A DNA stretch of 64,000 bases, taken from the NCBI RefSeq assembly GCF_015751765.1, contig NZ_JADOTX010000001.1:2480001-2544000 (forward strand), in the 5' to 3' direction. The translations under genes and the position numbers were made by a program. Shown here in pieces: positions 27,162 to 36,518 of the stretch. The DNA is from Micromonospora ureilytica (lineage in GTDB: Bacteria; Actinomycetota; Actinomycetes; Mycobacteriales; Micromonosporaceae). Each line of letters opens with the position of its first letter. Position 1 is the stretch's first letter. The notes under the pieces were generated by a model. The model was not told the origin of the DNA and searched no databases. It saw only the letters and a list, made by a program, of their open reading frames with translations.

Positions 27162-28009
27162 CGTCGCCGTCGCCGACCTGGCCGGAGATCGCCGCTCGGC
27201 TGCGGGACACCGTCGCCCGCTGCGACCGGGACACCGACCTGGAGCTCACCGCCGGTCCGCGCGGGATCCGGCTGCTGGTGCGCCGCCACACGGTGCGGGT
27301 GGTCTGCCCCGGCCACGACGACGCACGCCTGGCCGCGCTCGGCTGGCGCCGCCCGACCGGCGACGAGGGCTGGTGGTACGAGGCACCGCGCACCCCGGAG
27401 CAGGTGGAGCGGCTCAGCGCGTTCGTGGCCCGTACCGCCGCCGAGGTGTTGACCGACGACCCCGGCGCACTCTCCTGCCGGGCGGTGCCACCGGCTGCGA
27501 GCCCTGGCCCGGCGATGCCACCGGCCCGGCCCGGCCCGACGGCGCCGACCGGGCGACCTGGCCCGGCGGTGCCGGCCGCACGACCTGGCCCGGCGGTGCC
27601 GGCCGCACGACCTGGCCCGGCGCCCGCCGAGGCGGCGGAGCCGGCGGTGGTGGCGGTGCTCGCCGCGGCCGTCGGCCGGCGTGACCTGCCCGGCTACCTC
27701 GCAGCGTTGGCCGGCGCCCCGGTGTGCGTGCCCCTCTCCGGGGAACCGGCGCCGGATGCCGGCTTCCCGTGGACGGTGGTCGGCGACGCGACCGGCGCGC
27801 CGCTGCTGCCGGTCTTCACCTCGCCCGGGGCGCTCGCCGCGTTCGCCGGGGACGGGGTGCCGTTCGTCGCGCTGCCCTGCGCCGAACTGTTCGAGGATTG
27901 GCCGGACCCGTCCTGGGGGCTGGCCGTCGACCCGGGCAGCAGCCGGGCGGTCGCCCTGGCCGCGCCGGCCCTCGCCGCCCTGCTGACGGCCAACACCCCC
28001 ACCGACTGA
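27158..28009 (+). CDS. SseB-domain protein with N-terminal TY-Chap-like domain and Pro/Ala repeat linker
   Basis: 283 residues from GTG 27158. The N-terminal about 95 residues (WPEIAARLRDTVARCDRDTD; GWRRPTGDEGWWYEAPRTPE) look like the YbjN/CesT-type chaperone domain seen in actinobacterial conflict and secretion loci. A linker with repeated PARPGP units, including two exact RPGPAVPAA copies, leads to a C-terminal SseB-like domain (VCVPLSGEPAPDAGFPWTVV; LLPVFTSPGALAAFAGDGVP). It is translationally coupled to the YbaB gene. The SseB assignment is fair and the N-terminal one tentative. Confidence 0.65.
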   Translation: MTSPSPTWPEIAARLRDTVARCDRDTDLELTAGPRGIRLLVRRHTVRVVCPGHDDARLAALGWRRPTGDEGWWYEAPRTPEQVERLSAFVARTAAEVLTDDPGALSCRAVPPAASPGPAMPPARPGPTAPTGRPGPAVPAARPGPAVPAARPGPAPAEAAEPAVVAVLAAAVGRRDLPGYLAALAGAPVCVPLSGEPAPDAGFPWTVVGDATGAPLLPVFTSPGALAAFAGDGVPFVALPCAELFEDWPDPSWGLAVDPGSSRAVALAAPALAALLTANTPTD

Positions 28010-28060
28010 CGTCCCGGCTCAGCCGCACTGCCTCGGCGGGCCAGGGGCGGTCCTCTTCAG

Positions 28061-28129
28061 CGATCTTGCACTTGCGGTGGCGACATAGGGGGCGTTCCAC
28101 TCATGTCGGCGACCGGAAGTGCAAGATCG
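28061..28129. repeat. Long intergenic inverted repeat (GATCTTG type)
   Basis: Arm 28061-28086 (begins CGATCTTGCACTT) is complementary to 28103-28129 with two substitutions and one indel over about 26 bp; the loop is 16 nt. It separates the SseB-like gene from the DUF5703 gene, on the same strand. It probably serves as a terminator and belongs to the GATCTTG hairpin group of this window. Confidence 0.75.
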
Positions 28130-28229
28130 GCGCGGCGGGGGGCACGGAGGCACGGACCGGGCGGGGTGGCGTTGTTGGTCACCCTGGAGGGGGTGGCGAA
28201 CGGCTGCTGGGCTGGGCAGCATGGAGGGC

Positions 28230-28421
28230 ATGGACTACGAGTACGCGCCACTGCGGCTGCCGCCGAACGTCGACCGGTTGACCGCCGCGGCGCAGTTGGC
28301 GATCCAGGCGGAGTTCTCCGGATGGGAGTTGGCCCGGGTGCGGCTGTACCGGGACGGCACGCGCCAGGTGGTGCTGCGCCGTCGGCGGGTCAACCAGCCG
28401 CAGCCGGGTCTGTCGTACTGA
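28230..28421 (+). CDS. DUF5703 family small protein
   Basis: 63 residues from ATG 28230 (MDYEYAPLRLPPNVDRLTAA); an in-frame ATG at 28221 would add three residues. FSGWELARVRLYRDGTRQVV and a basic RRRRV end match the DUF5703 family of actinomycetes, found near M20 peptidase genes, as here. The function is unknown. A strong terminator follows. Confidence 0.8.
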   Translation: MDYEYAPLRLPPNVDRLTAAAQLAIQAEFSGWELARVRLYRDGTRQVVLRRRRVNQPQPGLSY

Positions 28422-28430
28422 CGACCGGGC

Positions 28431-28468
28431 GGTGCCGCCCGGGGCCGGAGTCGGCCCCGGGCGGCACC
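28431..28468. terminator. Bidirectional terminator
   Basis: GGTGCCGCCCGGGGCCG (28431-28447) pairs perfectly with CGGCCCCGGGCGGCACC (28452-28468), a 17-bp stem with a 4-nt loop, between converging genes. Confidence 0.88.
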
Positions 28469-28478
28469 CGGCCAGTGG

Positions 28479-29141
28479 CTAGTGCTGGTGCCCGGCGTGG
28501 TCGTGGTCGTCGTCGAGTTCCAGGAACGGGTGCTCGTCGAGCCGACCGACCAGCCGGTCGTCGGCCGCCGGCTGGAACGGGCCGACCGCGTCGTCGTCGT
28601 CGAACGACTCCAGGTCGACAGGGGTGCCGACCTCGCTGACCATGACCACCCCGTCGAGCGGCTCCAACTCGGGGACGTCCAACGCGCCGAGCGAGCCGTC
28701 GCCGCTCTGCAGCAGCTCCAGCACCGCCTCGCCGACGCCCTCCACCGGCGCCGGCTCGTCGTCCTCCGGGGTGCCCTCGCGGCGGGCCGCCTCGGCCACG
28801 CGCAGCAGCGCGGACACGCTCGGCACCCGGTAGTCACGACGCTGACGCACCGAGATCACCCGGGGGTGCGGGTCGCTGGCCTCGGCTCCCTCGCCGCCGC
28901 CGAAACGCTCGTCGGCCTCGTCCGGGTCGATCGAGTCGACATCCCACGGCGTCACCTCGCCGAAGGCGTCGAGCAGCCGCTCGTCGTACGCGAAGGAGGC
29001 GTTGTTCAACGCCACGTACGCCTGCCAGACGTCGTCGTCGTCGACGCGGCCCTGGGCGGCGCGTACGGCGGCCAGGTGGTGGCGGGCCGCTTCGATCACC
29101 CGCTCGAGAGCGGCGTCCAGCTCACCATGCTGGTCGGTCAT
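28479..29141 (-). CDS. Uncharacterised acidic protein
   Basis: 220 residues from ATG 29141 preceded by AAGGGA. The N-terminal helical part (LDAALERVIEAARHHLAAVR; AYVALNNASFAYDERLLDAF) is followed by a long acidic low-complexity C-terminus (DDDDAVGPFQPAADDRLVGR; a final DDDHDHAGHQH that could bind metal). An RRDYRVPSVSALLRVAE segment lies near the middle. No family is recognised. Homologues by position sit next to M20 peptidases in actinomycetes. Confidence 0.7.
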   Translation of the reverse strand: MTDQHGELDAALERVIEAARHHLAAVRAAQGRVDDDDVWQAYVALNNASFAYDERLLDAFGEVTPWDVDSIDPDEADERFGGGEGAEASDPHPRVISVRQRRDYRVPSVSALLRVAEAARREGTPEDDEPAPVEGVGEAVLELLQSGDGSLGALDVPELEPLDGVVMVSEVGTPVDLESFDDDDAVGPFQPAADDRLVGRLDEHPFLELDDDHDHAGHQH

Positions 29142-29199
29142 GTGGGGCAGTCCCTTCACGTTGGGGAGGTTGCGCGCCGGCGGACACGGCCGGACACGG

Positions 29200-30528
29200 C
29201 TAGCAGGTGCGGAGGAACCGGTCGAGAACCCGCACGCCGAACTGTAGTCCGTCCACCGGAACGCGCTCGTCGATGCCGTGGAACAACGCCGAGAAGTTCA
29301 GGTCGGCGGGCAGCCGGAGCGGGGCGAACCCGAAGCAGCGGATGCCGAGCTGCGAGAACGCCTTGGCGTCGGTGCCCCCGGAGAGCATGTACGGAACGGG
29401 CCGCGCCCCCGGGTCCTCCGCGCGCAGGGCCGCCGACATGGCCTCGACCAGGTCACCGTCGAAGGTGGTCTCCAGCGCCGGCTGCCGCTGCACGTACTCG
29501 ATCGCGATGTCCGGGCCGACCAGTTCGCGCAGTTGCCGCTCCAGCAGCTCGGACTGGCCGGGCAGGCTGCGGCAGTCGATGGTGGCGGTGGCCCGGCCGG
29601 GGATGACGTTGTCCTTGTAGCCGGCGCTCAACCGGGTCGGGTTGGCGGTGTTGCGGATGGTCGCGCCGATGATGTTGGCGATGGGGCCGAGCTTGGCGAT
29701 GGCCGTCTCCGGGTCGTCCGGGTCCAGCTCGATGCCGAGCAGGTCGGAGACCTCGGTCAGGAAGGCCCGCACGGTGTCGGTGACCACGACCGGGAAGCGG
29801 TGCCGGCCGATCCGGGCGACCGCCTCGGCGAGCGCGGTGACGGCGTTGTCGTCGTGCATCATCGAGCCGTGCCCGGGGCGGCCCTTGGCGTGCAGCCGCA
29901 GCCAGTCGATGCCCTTCTCGGCGGTCTCAATGAGGTAGAGCCGCTGGTTGTCGTTGACCGAGTAGGAGAAGCCGCCGACCTCACCGATCGCCTCGGTGCA
30001 GCCGTCGAAGAGGCCGCGGTGGTTGTCCACCAGGAAGCGCGCGCCGTAGTCGCTGCCCGCCTCCTCGTCGGCGGTGTACGCGAGCACGATGTCGCGCGGG
30101 GGTCGTACGCCGGTGCGCTGCCAGTGCCGCACCACGGCGAGCACCATCGCGTCGAAGTCCTTCATGTCGATCGCGCCCCGGCCCCAGAGGTAGCCGTCAC
30201 GCAGCTCGCCGGAGAACGGGCCCACCGACCACTCGTCGGCGTCGGCGGGCACCACGTCCAGGTGGCCGTGCACCAGCAGCGCGCCCCGGCTCGGGTCGGT
30301 GCCCGGGATGCGGGCCACCACGTTCGCCCGGCCCGGCGCGGACTCGTGCAGGACGGACTCCACGCCCACCTCGGCGAGCTTCTCCGCCACGTACTCGGCC
30401 GCGTGGCGCTCGCCGACGCTCGTGTCGTTGTCGCCCGTGTTGGTGGTGTCGATGCGCAGCAGGTCGCGGCAGAGGTCCACGACCTCTGCGGTGGGGTCGG
30501 GTCGGGCGGAGGCGGCATCGCTCGTCAT
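29200..30528 (-). CDS. M20/M28-type zinc carboxypeptidase / deacylase
   Basis: 442 residues from ATG 30528 (MTSDAASARPDPTAEVVDLC). Metal-binding motifs of the M20 family are visible: LVHGHLDVVPAD (His and Asp), WGRGAIDMKDFDAM, the catalytic YTADEEAGSDYG, and YMLSGGTDAKAFSQLGIRCF. A dimerisation domain lies in the middle (HGSMMHDDNAVTALAEAV). It hydrolyses dipeptides or N-acyl amino acids in the cytoplasm; the specificity is not evident. Confidence 0.93.
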   Translation of the reverse strand: MTSDAASARPDPTAEVVDLCRDLLRIDTTNTGDNDTSVGERHAAEYVAEKLAEVGVESVLHESAPGRANVVARIPGTDPSRGALLVHGHLDVVPADADEWSVGPFSGELRDGYLWGRGAIDMKDFDAMVLAVVRHWQRTGVRPPRDIVLAYTADEEAGSDYGARFLVDNHRGLFDGCTEAIGEVGGFSYSVNDNQRLYLIETAEKGIDWLRLHAKGRPGHGSMMHDDNAVTALAEAVARIGRHRFPVVVTDTVRAFLTEVSDLLGIELDPDDPETAIAKLGPIANIIGATIRNTANPTRLSAGYKDNVIPGRATATIDCRSLPGQSELLERQLRELVGPDIAIEYVQRQPALETTFDGDLVEAMSAALRAEDPGARPVPYMLSGGTDAKAFSQLGIRCFGFAPLRLPADLNFSALFHGIDERVPVDGLQFGVRVLDRFLRTC

Positions 30529-30676
30529 CGCCTCTTCATACCAGCCCGAGCTGGTCGACAGGCCGGCGCGGGGGGACGCATCGACGGGTCGGTTTCGCCG
30601 TGGCCGCGTTCGGGTACCGCCGCCCACGACCGTACGTCCCTGCCGGAGCTTCCGCCCGCCAGTCGAGGAGGGCACC

Positions 30677-31288
30677 ATGTCCGCCGTTCCCCTGCCGCCG
30701 CTGCCGCCCGCGCCCGCACCCGAGGAGGGCTACCGGCCCGCCGGTCCCAGCATCGCCGACATCGTGGACCGGGAGCACCGGCAACTGCTGGCGCTGCTGG
30801 ACCAGCTCTCCGGCCCGGACACCACGCCGCAGGAGGGGTTGACGGTGCTCACCGCCGCGCTGTCGCGGCACCTGTCCGCCGAGGAGCAGTACCTGCTGCC
30901 GGCGGTGCGGGCGGCGCTGCCGACGGCCGCCGAGCGGGTGGACGCGGAGATCAACGCCGACGCGGCCCTGCTGAGCGCCCTGAAGGGGCTCACGGACGAG
31001 GCGCTGACTGACATCGCCGAGCGGGTCCGCCGGCATGTCGACGGTGTGGGCGAGCTGGTCACCGAGCTGCGCGCGGTCGCGACCGAGGAGGAGCTGGTCC
31101 GGCTCGGCAACCGGCTGGAGATCGCCGAGGAGGCCGCGCCGACCCGGCCGCACCCGGGAACGCCGGCCACGCCTCCGTGGAACCGGATCGTGGAGCCGGC
31201 GGTCGGGGTGGTGGACAAGGTCCTCGACGTGGTGACGCGGCGGCCGACGTACCTGGCGGACCTGCCGGAGCAGCCGCGCGACAAGTGA
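30677..31288 (+). CDS. Hemerythrin-domain protein
   Basis: 203 residues from ATG 30677. The HHE-type di-iron helices are visible: IADIVDREHRQLLALLDQLS, LSRHLSAEEQYLLPAVRAAL and VRRHVDGVGELVTEL. A proline-rich N-terminus and a C-terminal tail with PTRPHPGTPATPPWNRIVEP flank the domain. It could sense or buffer O2/NO or iron. It diverges from the M20 peptidase gene. Confidence 0.85.
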   Translation: MSAVPLPPLPPAPAPEEGYRPAGPSIADIVDREHRQLLALLDQLSGPDTTPQEGLTVLTAALSRHLSAEEQYLLPAVRAALPTAAERVDAEINADAALLSALKGLTDEALTDIAERVRRHVDGVGELVTELRAVATEEELVRLGNRLEIAEEAAPTRPHPGTPATPPWNRIVEPAVGVVDKVLDVVTRRPTYLADLPEQPRDK

Positions 31289-31371
31289 CCGGCGCCAGCC
31301 GGCAATGCATTCATTATCACCGATCCACTCGGGCTATTCCGCCAGCAGACGCGTAGTCCTACCGTCACCCT

Positions 31372-32352
31372 ATGAACCTGGAGCTGCGTCACCTGCGGGT
31401 TGTCTGCGCGATCGCGGAGACGGGAAGTGTGACGAAGGCGGCGTCGGCGCTCGGCCTGGCCCAGCCGGCGCTCACCGCCCAGCTCCAACGCATCGAGCGG
31501 ACGCTGGGCGGCCCGCTGTTCGACCGGGACCGGCGCGGTGCCCGGCCCACCGCGCTCGGTGAGCTGGTGCTGGCCCGCGCCCGGGTGCTGCTGCCGGCGA
31601 TGAAGGGGCTGCAGGATGAGGCCGCCCGGCTGGCCGGGGCGGGCGACGCCCCGCCGTGCTACCGGTTCGGTGGGGTGAACAGCCCGATCCTGGGTCGGCT
31701 GGTGCACCGGTTGGCGGCCGAGCAGCCGCCCGCCCAGATCACCACGTACGCGTCCTGGTCGGTGGACGAGTTGGCGCAGTTGGTGGCCGGCGGTCGACTG
31801 GACTTCGCGCTGGCCGGGGTGTGCGGCGACGCCAGCCCGTCGGCCGGGTTCGGGTTGAGCTGGCAGGAGGTGGCCGTCGACCCGGTGCTGGTGCTGCTGC
31901 CGGAGACCCATCCCCTCGCGGCGCAGGACGAGGTACGTCTGGCGGACCTGCGCCACGAGCAGTGGGTCGCCGCGCCGGGCGACGGTTGCTTCGCCGACTG
32001 CTTCGCCGCCGCCTGCGCCCGCGCCGGCTTCACCCCCCGCAAGGTGTACGAGACCGACATCCGCGGCTGCGTCGACCTGGTGGAAGCCGGCGTGGCGGTG
32101 GCCCTGTGCCAGGCGACGTTCCGCCCGGTGAGTGGTCTGGTCACCCGTCAGGTCGCCGGGACGCCGCTGCGCTGGCGGCTCCTGCTCGGCTGGCATCCGG
32201 ACTCCCCCGCCGCCCAGGGCGCCGAGTTGGTGCTGGAGACGGCCAAGGCGGCGTACGTCGACTCGTTGGCGCCGCATCCGGCGTACCTGGCCTGGCTGCC
32301 CCGCAACCCGGGGTTCGGCGTCCGGCAACCCACCGGGGTCCGACCGGGCTGA
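31372..32352 (+). CDS. LysR family transcriptional regulator
   Basis: 326 residues from ATG 31372. The N-terminal HTH (LELRHLRVVCAIAETGSVTK; ALGLAQPALTAQLQRIER) is followed by a periplasmic-binding-like LysR ligand domain (YRFGGVNSPILGRLVHRLA; PVLVLLPETHPLAAQDEVRL; VDLVEAGVAVALCQATFRPV). No divergent target gene is immediately upstream. Confidence 0.92.
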   Translation: MNLELRHLRVVCAIAETGSVTKAASALGLAQPALTAQLQRIERTLGGPLFDRDRRGARPTALGELVLARARVLLPAMKGLQDEAARLAGAGDAPPCYRFGGVNSPILGRLVHRLAAEQPPAQITTYASWSVDELAQLVAGGRLDFALAGVCGDASPSAGFGLSWQEVAVDPVLVLLPETHPLAAQDEVRLADLRHEQWVAAPGDGCFADCFAAACARAGFTPRKVYETDIRGCVDLVEAGVAVALCQATFRPVSGLVTRQVAGTPLRWRLLLGWHPDSPAAQGAELVLETAKAAYVDSLAPHPAYLAWLPRNPGFGVRQPTGVRPG

Positions 32353-32412
32353 CCGGCAGGTATTCCCGGCCGCTGGCGGTGCGAACCGCCGTGGGCCGGG
32401 TATCTGGCGGAC

Positions 32413-32658
32413 ATGACCGACCTCTACCCGCCCGCCGACGACCGTGAACTGCTACGCCAGGCGGCTGCCGCGCACACCGCCGCCACCCGTGCGGTGGAGG
32501 CGTTCCTGCGCCGCCTGCCGACGGTGCCCGACCCGGCCGACGTGACCGAGTACGCGAACCTGCTCACCCGGGAGGACCAGACCCGTGGCGACCGGGACGC
32601 CGCCGCCGACGCGGCCGGCCTGACCATCGGCAGTCTGGAGCCCGACCAGGGTCAGTAG
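32413..32658 (+). CDS. Hypothetical small protein
   Basis: 81 residues, mostly helical (LRQAAAAHTAATRAVEAFLR; ADVTEYANLLTREDQTRGDR). The start ATG 32413 is 60 bp after the LysR stop, so it could be in the same transcript; a terminator follows at 32664. No family is recognised. Confidence 0.65.
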   Translation: MTDLYPPADDRELLRQAAAAHTAATRAVEAFLRRLPTVPDPADVTEYANLLTREDQTRGDRDAAADAAGLTIGSLEPDQGQ

Positions 32659-32663
32659 CACGC

Positions 32664-32703
32664 CGCGACGGTGCCGCCCCGGGTTCGGGACGGCACCGTC
32701 GCG
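32664..32703. terminator. Bidirectional terminator
   Basis: CGCGACGGTGCCG (32664-32676) pairs perfectly with CGGCACCGTCGCG (32691-32703), a 13-bp stem between converging genes. Confidence 0.85.
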
Positions 32704-32715
32704 GACTACCTTCGC

Positions 32716-33066
32716 TCAGAGTTCGACGAGCGGGTCGTGACCCAGGTCCAGCAGGGAGTGCCGCCAGGTGTCGTCGGCGTTGCCACGCGACGGCTTGGCG
32801 TCCATCAGCTCGCGGATCCGCTCGACCGCCTCACGCATCACCTCGATGTCCTCCGGGGTGAGGTCCACCTTGCGCTTGTTGAGCACCTTGAGGATCTCCC
32901 GGCCCGGCTGGGGCAGGTCGAGGTTCGGGTTCGGACTGAACGACTCCTCTCCCGAACCTCGGGTCAGCAGCCAGGTCCGCAGCTGCTCCGACGGGACGTT
33001 GACCTCGGCGTGGAAGTCATCCCAGAGCACTTCCACCTCGGGGTCGAGTCGCGCTTCGCGTACCAT
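32716..33066 (-). CDS. DUF3140 family protein
   Basis: 116 residues. DUF3140 signature: MVREARLDPEVEVLWDDFHA, VNVPSEQLRTWLLTRGS and a helical EVMREAVERIRELMDAKPSR end. Its ATG overlaps the preceding stop by one base (TGATG) behind GAGGAGACC. It is the third gene in the AAA+ unfoldase operon. The function is unknown. Confidence 0.85.
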   Translation of the reverse strand: MVREARLDPEVEVLWDDFHAEVNVPSEQLRTWLLTRGSGEESFSPNPNLDLPQPGREILKVLNKRKVDLTPEDIEVMREAVERIRELMDAKPSRGNADDTWRHSLLDLGHDPLVEL

Positions 33067-33278
33067 CAGGTCTCCTCTCCGGGCGGTGGCCCGGACCTCT
33101 CCGGGTCGTCCTGGTCGGTCTTCGGATGCAGGCCCTCCGCGGGCACCCGCGTCCGGCGGGGGTTGGCGGTGGGCGGCGCCAGGATCGGGTCGGGATGGTC
33201 GTCCTCGTCCCGGCTCTTCGCGGGCTCCGCGGGCTCGTGCGGGTCCTCCTGGTCGTCCCTTCGCCCCGACCCGCTCAT
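33066..33278 (-). CDS. Hypothetical hydrophilic small protein
   Basis: 70 residues, rich in Asp, Glu, Pro, Arg and Lys, without any predicted secondary structure of note (RRDDQEDPHEPAEPAKSRDE). Its ATG overlaps the AAA+ gene stop by 4 nt and its stop overlaps the DUF3140 start, so it is placed like a real translated gene. It is probably disordered. Confidence 0.55.
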   Translation of the reverse strand: MSGSGRRDDQEDPHEPAEPAKSRDEDDHPDPILAPPTANPRRTRVPAEGLHPKTDQDDPERSGPPPGEET

Positions 33279-35833
33279 CGCGGGTGGGTGGTCGTGGCGG
33301 CGGTGTACCCCCGCTCGCCTGCGGTCACGTCGAAGGTGAGCGCGCCGTCGCGGACGTCCACCGTGACCTTCTGCCCCGGCGAGATCGCCGACTCCAGCAG
33401 CATCCGGGACAGGTGGTTGTCCACCTCCCGCTGGATCACCCGGCGCAGCGGGCGGGCGCCGAACTCCGGCTGGTAGCCGTGCTCGGCGAGCCAGTCGATG
33501 CCGGCGGTGGTGAACTCCACCTGGAGGTCCTGGGCGTGCATGCGGCGGCGGGTCTCCTCCAGCAGCAGCGCGGTGATGTCGCGCAGCTGCTCGGCCTCCA
33601 GCCGGCGGAAGATGATGACCTCGTCGATGCGGTTGAGGAACTCCGGGCGGAAGTTCTCCTGCAGGCGACGCATGAGCCGCTCCCGCAGCTCGTTGCTCTC
33701 CTGCTCGCTGCCCACGTCCCCGGTGCCGAAGCCGACCGAGCGCTGGGCGCCGGTGATCAGCTCGGAGCCGAGGTTGCTCGTCATGATCAGTACGGTGTTC
33801 TTGAAGTTCACAGTGCGGCCCTGGCTGTCGGTGAGCCGCCCGTCGTCGAGCACCTGGAGCAGGATGTTGAACACGTCCGGGTGGGCCTTCTCGATCTCGT
33901 CGAGCAGCACCACCGCGTACGGGCGGCGGCGCACCGCCTCGGTGAGCTGACCGGCCTCCTCGTAGCCGACGTATCCGGGCGGCGCGCCGACCAGCCGGCT
34001 GACCGTGTGCCGCTCCTGGAACTCGCTCATGTCCACCCGGACCATCCGGTCCGCCTCGCCGAACAGCGCCTCGGCCAGGGCTCGCGCCAACTCGGTCTTG
34101 CCGACACCTGTCGGGCCGAGGAACAGGAAGCTGCCCATCGGCCGCTCCGGGTCGGCCAGCCCGGCCCGGGAGCGACGGACAGCCTCGGCGACAGCGGTCA
34201 CCGCGTCGTCCTGCCCGACCACCTTCTGGTGCAGGTGACCCTCCAGGCGCAGCAGCCGGTCCCGTTCCTCCTCGGTCAGCTGGCTGACCGGGATGCCGGT
34301 GGCCCGGGAGACCACCTCGGCGATCTCCTTGGGGCCCACCTCGGGCACCTGGGAGCCGGACGAGCCGTCCTCGCCGTTCGCGCGTCGGATGTCCTCCTCC
34401 AGCTCGGCGATCCGGTCACGCAGCGCGGAGGCCCGCTCGTACTGCTCGTCGGTGACGGCCTGTTCCTTGTCCCGGCGTACCTCGTCGAGTTCCTGCTCCA
34501 GCTCCCGCACGTCGGACGCGGGGGTGCGGGTCCGCAACCGCACCCGGGCGCCGGCCTGGTCGATGAGGTCGATCGCCTTGTCCGGCAGGAACCGGTCGGT
34601 GACGTAGCGGTCGGACAGCTCGGCGGCCGAGACCAGCGCCTCGTCGGAGAAGCGCACCTGGTGGTGGGCCTCGTACCGGTCGCGCAGCCCGCGCAGGATG
34701 GCGATGGTGTCGTCGACGCTCGGCTCGGGCACCAGCACCGGCTGGAAGCGCCGGGCCAGGGCGGCGTCCTTCTCGATGCTCTTGCGGTACTCGTCCAGCG
34801 TCGTCGCGCCGATCACCCGCAGCTCGCCCCGGGCGAGGGCTGGCTTGAGCATGTTGGACGCGTCCATCCCGCCCTCGCTGCCGGCGCCACCGGCCCCCAC
34901 CAGGGTGTGGATCTCGTCCATGAAGATGATCAGCTCGTCCCGGTGCGCCCGGATCTCGTCGATCACCTTCTTCAGCCGCTCCTCGAAGTCGCCCCGGTAG
35001 CGGGTGCCGGCAACCAGGCCGGCCAGGTCGAGCTGGACGACCCGCTTGCCGAGCAGGGTCTGCGGCACGTCGCCGTCGCAGATCCGTTCGGCCAGCCCCT
35101 CGACGATGGCGGTCTTGCCGACGCCGGCCTCGCCGATCAGCACCGGGTTGTTCTTGGTCCGTCGGGACAGGATCTCGATGGCCTGCTCGATCTCGTCGGC
35201 GCGTCCGACCACCGGGTCGATCTGGTCCATCCGCGCCAGCTCGGTGAGGTCCTGCCCGTACTGGTCCAGGGTGGGCGTGCCGCGGTCCGGCTTCGGCCCG
35301 GTCATCGGCCCGCGCTCGGCGTTGGCGGCCTGCAACGACTCGGGTTGGATCCGGCCGGCGGCCAGCATGCGCCCGGCCGGCGACTCCGGGTTGAGCGGCA
35401 GCGCCATCAGGATGTGCTCGGGGCCGATGTAGTTGGCGCCCATCGCCCGGGACAGCTGATGGGCGTCGAGCAACGCCCGCTTGGCGGCGGGGGTCAACGA
35501 CAGGTTCGGCGGCACCTCCCCGCGCGGCGCGCCGTCGCCCTTGCCGCCGAGGGCGTTGAGCAGGGTATCCGGGTCGGCGCCGGCGCGGCGTACCAGGTCG
35601 CGCAGCGGTTCGCGTTGCAGCGCCGCCCAGAGCAGGTGGTCGGTGTCCAGGTCGCTGCTCTGCCGTTGCGCGGCCCGCCGGGCCGCGTCGGCCAGCATCT
35701 CCCGGGCGTCGGCCGTCATCAGTCGGGTGATGTCGACCCGGTGCGGCGGTCGGCGCCCTCCCTCGCCCCGGCCGAAGTACCTGGCCAGGAATTCGTCCCA
35801 CGGGTCGGAGCCGATGTCACCGGGTCCCATCAT
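33275..35833 (-). CDS. ClpB/ClpC-like AAA+ unfoldase
   Basis: 852 residues from ATG 35833, 6 nt after GGAGGACAG. The N-terminal Clp-R repeats ([40 protein letters not shown]) are followed by AAA1 with Walker [14 protein letters not shown] and Walker [10 protein letters not shown], a short coiled M domain ([20 protein letters not shown]) and AAA2 with Walker [14 protein letters not shown] and Walker [16 protein letters not shown]. The short M domain is closer to ClpC/ClpE than to a full ClpB wheel. It unfolds or disaggregates protein and is probably stress-linked. It leads the operon with the 70-residue and DUF3140 genes. Confidence 0.93.
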   Translation of the reverse strand: MMGPGDIGSDPWDEFLARYFGRGEGGRRPPHRVDITRLMTADAREMLADAARRAAQRQSSDLDTDHLLWAALQREPLRDLVRRAGADPDTLLNALGGKGDGAPRGEVPPNLSLTPAAKRALLDAHQLSRAMGANYIGPEHILMALPLNPESPAGRMLAAGRIQPESLQAANAERGPMTGPKPDRGTPTLDQYGQDLTELARMDQIDPVVGRADEIEQAIEILSRRTKNNPVLIGEAGVGKTAIVEGLAERICDGDVPQTLLGKRVVQLDLAGLVAGTRYRGDFEERLKKVIDEIRAHRDELIIFMDEIHTLVGAGGAGSEGGMDASNMLKPALARGELRVIGATTLDEYRKSIEKDAALARRFQPVLVPEPSVDDTIAILRGLRDRYEAHHQVRFSDEALVSAAELSDRYVTDRFLPDKAIDLIDQAGARVRLRTRTPASDVRELEQELDEVRRDKEQAVTDEQYERASALRDRIAELEEDIRRANGEDGSSGSQVPEVGPKEIAEVVSRATGIPVSQLTEEERDRLLRLEGHLHQKVVGQDDAVTAVAEAVRRSRAGLADPERPMGSFLFLGPTGVGKTELARALAEALFGEADRMVRVDMSEFQERHTVSRLVGAPPGYVGYEEAGQLTEAVRRRPYAVVLLDEIEKAHPDVFNILLQVLDDGRLTDSQGRTVNFKNTVLIMTSNLGSELITGAQRSVGFGTGDVGSEQESNELRERLMRRLQENFRPEFLNRIDEVIIFRRLEAEQLRDITALLLEETRRRMHAQDLQVEFTTAGIDWLAEHGYQPEFGARPLRRVIQREVDNHLSRMLLESAISPGQKVTVDVRDGALTFDVTAGERGYTAATTTHPR

Positions 35834-35973
35834 GTCTGTCCTCCGCAGTAGGGCTCGGCACGGTCGGCAGGGGCTACCCGGCGCGCGCCCCGACAAACGC
35901 CGCAGGTAGCGGAGGACCGGTATTCCGGGAGTGGCGTCGGGTCAGGGCCGGCCGATGGTGGCAGGCTGACGGG

Positions 35974-36366
35974 ATGGATGAGACCCCGCTGCTGATCGTG
36001 GACGGCGCCAACGTTGTCGGCTCCCGCCCGAACGGGTGGTGGCGTGACCGTGCCGGCGCCGCGGCCCGGTTGCGCGACTCGCTCGCCCCGGTGGCGACCG
36101 TCGGGCTGCCCGCCCGGCTGCCCGCCCCGGTCGAGGTGGTGCTGGTGGTCGAGGGCGCGGCGCGGGACGTGCCGGGCACCGAGGGCGTGCGGGTGGTCTC
36201 CGCCGCCGGCTCCGGTGACGACACGGTGGTCGAGCTGGTGGCCGACGCGCCGCAGCGCCGCCGGCTGGTGGTCACCGCGGACCGCGAGTTGCGCGGGCGG
36301 GTGACGGCGCTGGGCGCCGAGGTGTACGGCCCGCGCTGGCTCCGCGAGAACCCGACCAACAACTGA
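35974..36366 (+). CDS. NYN/YacP-like PIN-fold RNase-type protein
   Basis: 130 residues. LLIVDGANVVGSRPNGWWRD, a conserved VVSAAGSGDDTVVELV and RLVVTADRELRGRVTALGAE match the NYN (YacP-like) fold, with acidic residues at D9, D77-78 and D96 able to hold a metal. RNA cleavage is expected for the family but untested. It diverges from the AAA+ operon. Confidence 0.85.
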   Translation: MDETPLLIVDGANVVGSRPNGWWRDRAGAAARLRDSLAPVATVGLPARLPAPVEVVLVVEGAARDVPGTEGVRVVSAAGSGDDTVVELVADAPQRRRLVVTADRELRGRVTALGAEVYGPRWLRENPTNN

Positions 36367-36518
36367 GAAGTTCTCGCACTGGGACTCCCACAGATCGGAC
36401 TCCCGGCACTTCACAGGGCCTTCCGGACAGGCGGGCAGGAACACCGACAGGGCGGATGTTCTTTCGGAACCGCCGATAGGCTCTAATGGAGATCTCCCCG
36501 CCCCCAGGAGGTTCCACC

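Noticed and set aside
32768..35851. 1027-codon open frame on the plus strand
   Set aside because: It is the antisense shadow of the ClpB/ClpC-like gene, which has complete AAA+ motifs.
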